Origin: CAITUY01 sp964611575
GTDB taxonomy: Bacteria > Verrucomicrobiota > Kiritimatiellia > CAIKKV01 > CAITUY01
DNA length: 7,108 nt
NCBI GenBank assembly: GCA_964611575.1
Contig: CAZTAJ010000165.1
Location: 1-7,108, forward strand
Direction of reading: 5' to 3'
Below are positions 5,715 through 7,108 of this stretch, piece after piece. The position numbers and the translations under genes are program-made. A model generated the notes under the pieces. The model had not been told where the DNA came from and ran no database searches. It saw nothing but the letters and a program-made list of their open reading frames with translations. Position 1 is the first letter of the stretch, and each line of letters opens with the position of its first letter.

Positions 5715-6013
5715 GGCGTCCCCCGGAAGATATGCTGGAAGATCGTGCCCAGCCCGGCGATCAGGCCGGCCATGACCAGTCCCCCCAACACCCACACGAT
5801 CGCGTTGACGACGCGTTCCATGCGGTCGATCCGGACCACCAATGCCGGCGAACCATTGCCGACGAAGATCTTGCCGTGGGTCTCGATCACGATTTCCTTG
5901 ATGTCCGCGATGTCGCGTTGAATGTGTTCCCATCGGTCTTCGTGTAGACAGACGGGGTGGGGGGCGTCGTTCCGGCGGTCCGGTCCATGATGGGAAGAAT
6001 CTTCAGCAGTCAT
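5711..6013 (-). CDS. Small one-TM XhlA/holin-like phage protein
   Basis: The product is 100 residues. A polar, His-rich N-terminus has a Cys-x-His-Glu motif (CLHE, 22-25). It is followed by an amphipathic heptad-like helix (about 27-47, RWEHIQRDIADIKEIVIE), the short GNGSPALVVRIDRME block (52-66), and a single membrane helix (about 69-92, VVNAIVWVLGGLVMAGLIAG). Helix, then a GNG-P-L turn, then a C-terminal TM is a layout I associate with small phage membrane proteins of the XhlA/holin-accessory kind. The assignment is by layout, not a database match. Its stop overlaps the start of the papain-like enzyme, which suits a membrane partner that gives that enzyme access to the envelope. The start at 6013 is the only good Met, with a weak RBS (GAG about 7 bases upstream). 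It begins 16 bases after the lipoprotein stop, so reinitiation is likely. Confidence 0.65.
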   Translation of the reverse strand: MTAEDSSHHGPDRRNDAPHPVCLHEDRWEHIQRDIADIKEIVIETHGKIFVGNGSPALVVRIDRMERVVNAIVWVLGGLVMAGLIAGLGTIFQHIFRGTP

Positions 6014-6029
6014 AGGTAGCTCACGTGTT

Positions 6030-6410
6030 TCAAGGCCCCGCCGGAACGGTCACCACCTCGGGCCGCACAACCTGCGCCTGCACGGTCGCCGGCCTGTCCG
6101 CCAACTTGCCGCCCACGTACATCGCGCCCACCCAGGGCAACACGTTCCCCATCATGTTGCTCAGACTGTCGAGCACGCCGGGATCGCGGGGGATGACGCT
6201 TTTCGTGGGTACGGGCGTCGAGAGCGTCAAGTCCTGCGCCCCGCTGACCGTGATACACACGTTGGATCCCGTGACATGCAGGATCGGCGCCACGTTGGGC
6301 TGGTTGTAGTAGTCCTTGGCCCAGGCGTTGGTGTCCACCTGCTTGACCGTCCCGCACCCGCACAACCCCACCGCCACTGCCGCCATACTCGCGATGATCG
6401 CTGTCTTCAT
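6030..6410 (-). CDS. Small lipoprotein of a phage-like operon, function unknown
   Basis: The product is 126 residues. A signal peptide (MKTAIIASMAAVAVG) ends in a lipobox LCGC, making Cys 19 the likely lipidated residue. The mature part has a polar NAWAKDYYNQPN segment, a beta-rich stretch (about 42-70, HVTGSNVCITVSGAQDLTL), a moderately hydrophobic helix (about 85-102, NMMGNVLPWVGAMYVGGK) and a Pro/Val-rich tail. A lipoprotein next to a holin-like gene and a wall-active enzyme could play an outer-spanin-like role. However, it lacks the very short Pro-rich form of classical o-spanins, so this is speculation. The start at 6410 is favoured over an in-frame ATG at 6476 because it gives a clean signal peptide and has GGGAGGA immediately upstream. 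The longer frame would overlap the preceding gene. Confidence 0.7.
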   Translation of the reverse strand: MKTAIIASMAAVAVGLCGCGTVKQVDTNAWAKDYYNQPNVAPILHVTGSNVCITVSGAQDLTLSTPVPTKSVIPRDPGVLDSLSNMMGNVLPWVGAMYVGGKLADRPATVQAQVVRPEVVTVPAGP

Positions 6411-6444
6411 AGATCCTCCCGTTTGCTTCCCACCATCACCCGCC
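6411..6444 (-). promoter_or_regulatory. Spacer with strong RBS, shared 11-mer with the upstream spacer
   Basis: The 34-base spacer before the lipoprotein gene contains AACGGGAGGAT (complement of 6413-6423). The same 11-mer occurs before the preceding gene (complement of 6818-6828, spacer 6814-6848). It includes the Shine-Dalgarno core and sets the start codons at 6410 and 6813. Confidence 0.55.
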
Positions 6445-6813
6445 TCAGTTGCCCTTCCGGATGATCTCCACCGCACCGTTCGTGTCCGTGCTGGTCACCG
6501 TGAGCACGTCCCCGAACTCGAAGGGATAGTCGGCCTCCGACACCCAGATGACGCCGCTGCTATTGGACACCGCCAACTGCCCGAGAAGGTGCGTGTTCCC
6601 CTGGCTCGTGCGCGCGACCGTCACGGTCGCCGTCGTGGCCCCCGGGAAGCTCCACAAGACCGCCACAGGCATCCAGGTACTGTTGGCCTGCCCGTTGGTG
6701 ACCGCGACTGTCGCCGCGCTCAGTGAGTACGTCTTTGCCCAGGGGGCCGCGTAGACGACCGCCACAACGCCCGCTACCAGGACCGCCCCGATCGTCAGAA
6801 CCCTGCTTCTCAT
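6445..6813 (-). CDS. Small secreted beta-rich protein, function unknown
   Basis: The product is 122 residues. A classical signal peptide (MRSRVLTIGAVLVAGVVAVVYA) probably ends after Ala 22 (V-Y-A). The mature protein of about 100 residues is dominated by alternating Val/Thr/Ser strands, including ATTATVTVARTS (59-70), GVIWVSEADYPFEFGDVLTVTST (87-109) and GAVEIIRKGN at the end, consistent with a beta-sandwich. No catalytic motif is visible. I do not recognise the family. It could be a virion decoration or tail-associated adaptor or a secreted binding protein. Among three nearby ATGs, the one at 6813 is chosen because GGGAGG lies six bases upstream, while the ATG at 6819 abuts the Shine-Dalgarno and the open frame at 6852 overlaps the preceding stop. 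The gene is followed after 34 bases by the lipoprotein gene. Confidence 0.7.
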   Translation of the reverse strand: MRSRVLTIGAVLVAGVVAVVYAAPWAKTYSLSAATVAVTNGQANSTWMPVAVLWSFPGATTATVTVARTSQGNTHLLGQLAVSNSSGVIWVSEADYPFEFGDVLTVTSTDTNGAVEIIRKGN

Positions 6814-6848
6814 GTTCATCCTCCCGTTCACATCCCGCCGCCGGCCGG

Positions 6849-7108
6849 TCACGGCGCCAGGATGTTGCTGTCGAGCACGTTCGTCACCGATCCCGCCACC
6901 AGCACCAGTTGTGTCCCGCCCTGAATCATCAACTGCCCCAGGACCCCGAACTTGAGCGAGCAGTCCACGGTCAGGTCGCCGCGCACCCGCGTCCGCGCGT
7001 GATTGACAAACATCGGGACACTGGATCCCGTCACGAGTTGATAAACCCCATCACCGCTGACCGCGGCCTGTTGCCAATTCCGCGCGGTCTCGGTCGCCGT
7101 CCAGGTCG
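6849..7108 (-). CDS. 3' end of a beta-rich, possibly phage structural protein (cut by window edge)
   Basis: The minus-strand frame is open from the window edge to the TGA at 6849-6851, giving the last 85 residues of a protein whose start lies outside. The visible part begins TWTATETARNWQQAAVSGDG and runs into a segment with basic and Val/Leu strands (HARTRVRGDLTVDCSLKFGV) and ends VTNVLDSNILAP. It is beta-rich with Gly turns and no TM, in the style of a phage tail, fibre or host-contact protein, but no named family is recognised. An internal GTG at 7034 could be mistaken for a start. No RBS supports it, and the frame upstream is open and protein-like. It precedes the secreted protein gene by 35 bases in the same operon. 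Confidence 0.6.
   Translation of the reverse strand, partial: TWTATETARNWQQAAVSGDGVYQLVTGSSVPMFVNHARTRVRGDLTVDCSLKFGVLGQLMIQGGTQLVLVAGSVTNVLDSNILAP

Noticed and set aside
5217..7108. Defence system, toxin-antitoxin pair or retron
   Set aside because: No reverse transcriptase, nuclease, NTPase, HTH or toxin motif is visible. The genes are exported or membrane proteins plus one papain-fold enzyme.

Overview
The window joins two different blocks of DNA at a tRNA-Pro gene. The coding DNA is GC-rich, with clear Shine-Dalgarno sites and sigma70-like promoters. A lipid A-type acyltransferase implies a Gram-negative, outer-membrane-bearing bacterium. The bifunctional-nuclease protein carrying a C-terminal UVR segment and the general style of the genes would fit the PVC group (for example Kiritimatiellota or Verrucomicrobiota) or Bacteroidota/Deltaproteobacteria relatives. 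The sequence alone does not settle the phylum.

Left block, 1-4922 (chromosomal housekeeping). A DUF151/bifunctional nuclease gene (124-684, +) with a good promoter and RBS converges on a large soluble hybrid sensor kinase gene (706-3009, -; PAS-PAS-PAS-HisKA-HATPase-REC). Divergent from the kinase is a two-gene unit: an LpxL/HtrB-type acyltransferase (3170-4072, +) whose stop overlaps, as ATGA, the start of a GT2 polyprenyl-phosphate-type glycosyltransferase (4069-4776, +). The pair probably acts together on an envelope glycolipid or lipid carrier. A promoter (TTGACA/TATGCT) then drives tRNA-Pro(CGG), 4846-4922, with an encoded CCA.

Junction, 4923-5216 (no convincing gene). It begins AT-rich (about 37% GC over the first 60 bp). 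It holds a 9-bp perfect hairpin just after the tRNA, a cluster of ACCACAG heptamers with an inverted copy, and what looks like the rho-independent terminator of the right-hand operon. It also holds a hairpin flanked by direct repeats and a separate 9-bp inverted repeat.

Right block, 5217-7108 (minus strand, running toward the tRNA). Five tightly packed genes look like the distal late end of a prophage or phage-derived island: a beta-rich protein cut by the window edge, a secreted small beta-rich protein, a small lipoprotein, a one-TM XhlA/holin-like protein, and a permuted NlpC/P60-like (YiiX-type) papain-fold enzyme coupled to it by ATGA. This may be a lysis/envelope-access module. No integrase, terminase, capsid or recognisable tail gene is visible here, so the prophage reading rests on gene style and tRNA-adjacent position. 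I see no defence system, CRISPR array or clearly new system. The most unusual parts are the small exported-protein cassette and the structured tRNA-flanking junction.
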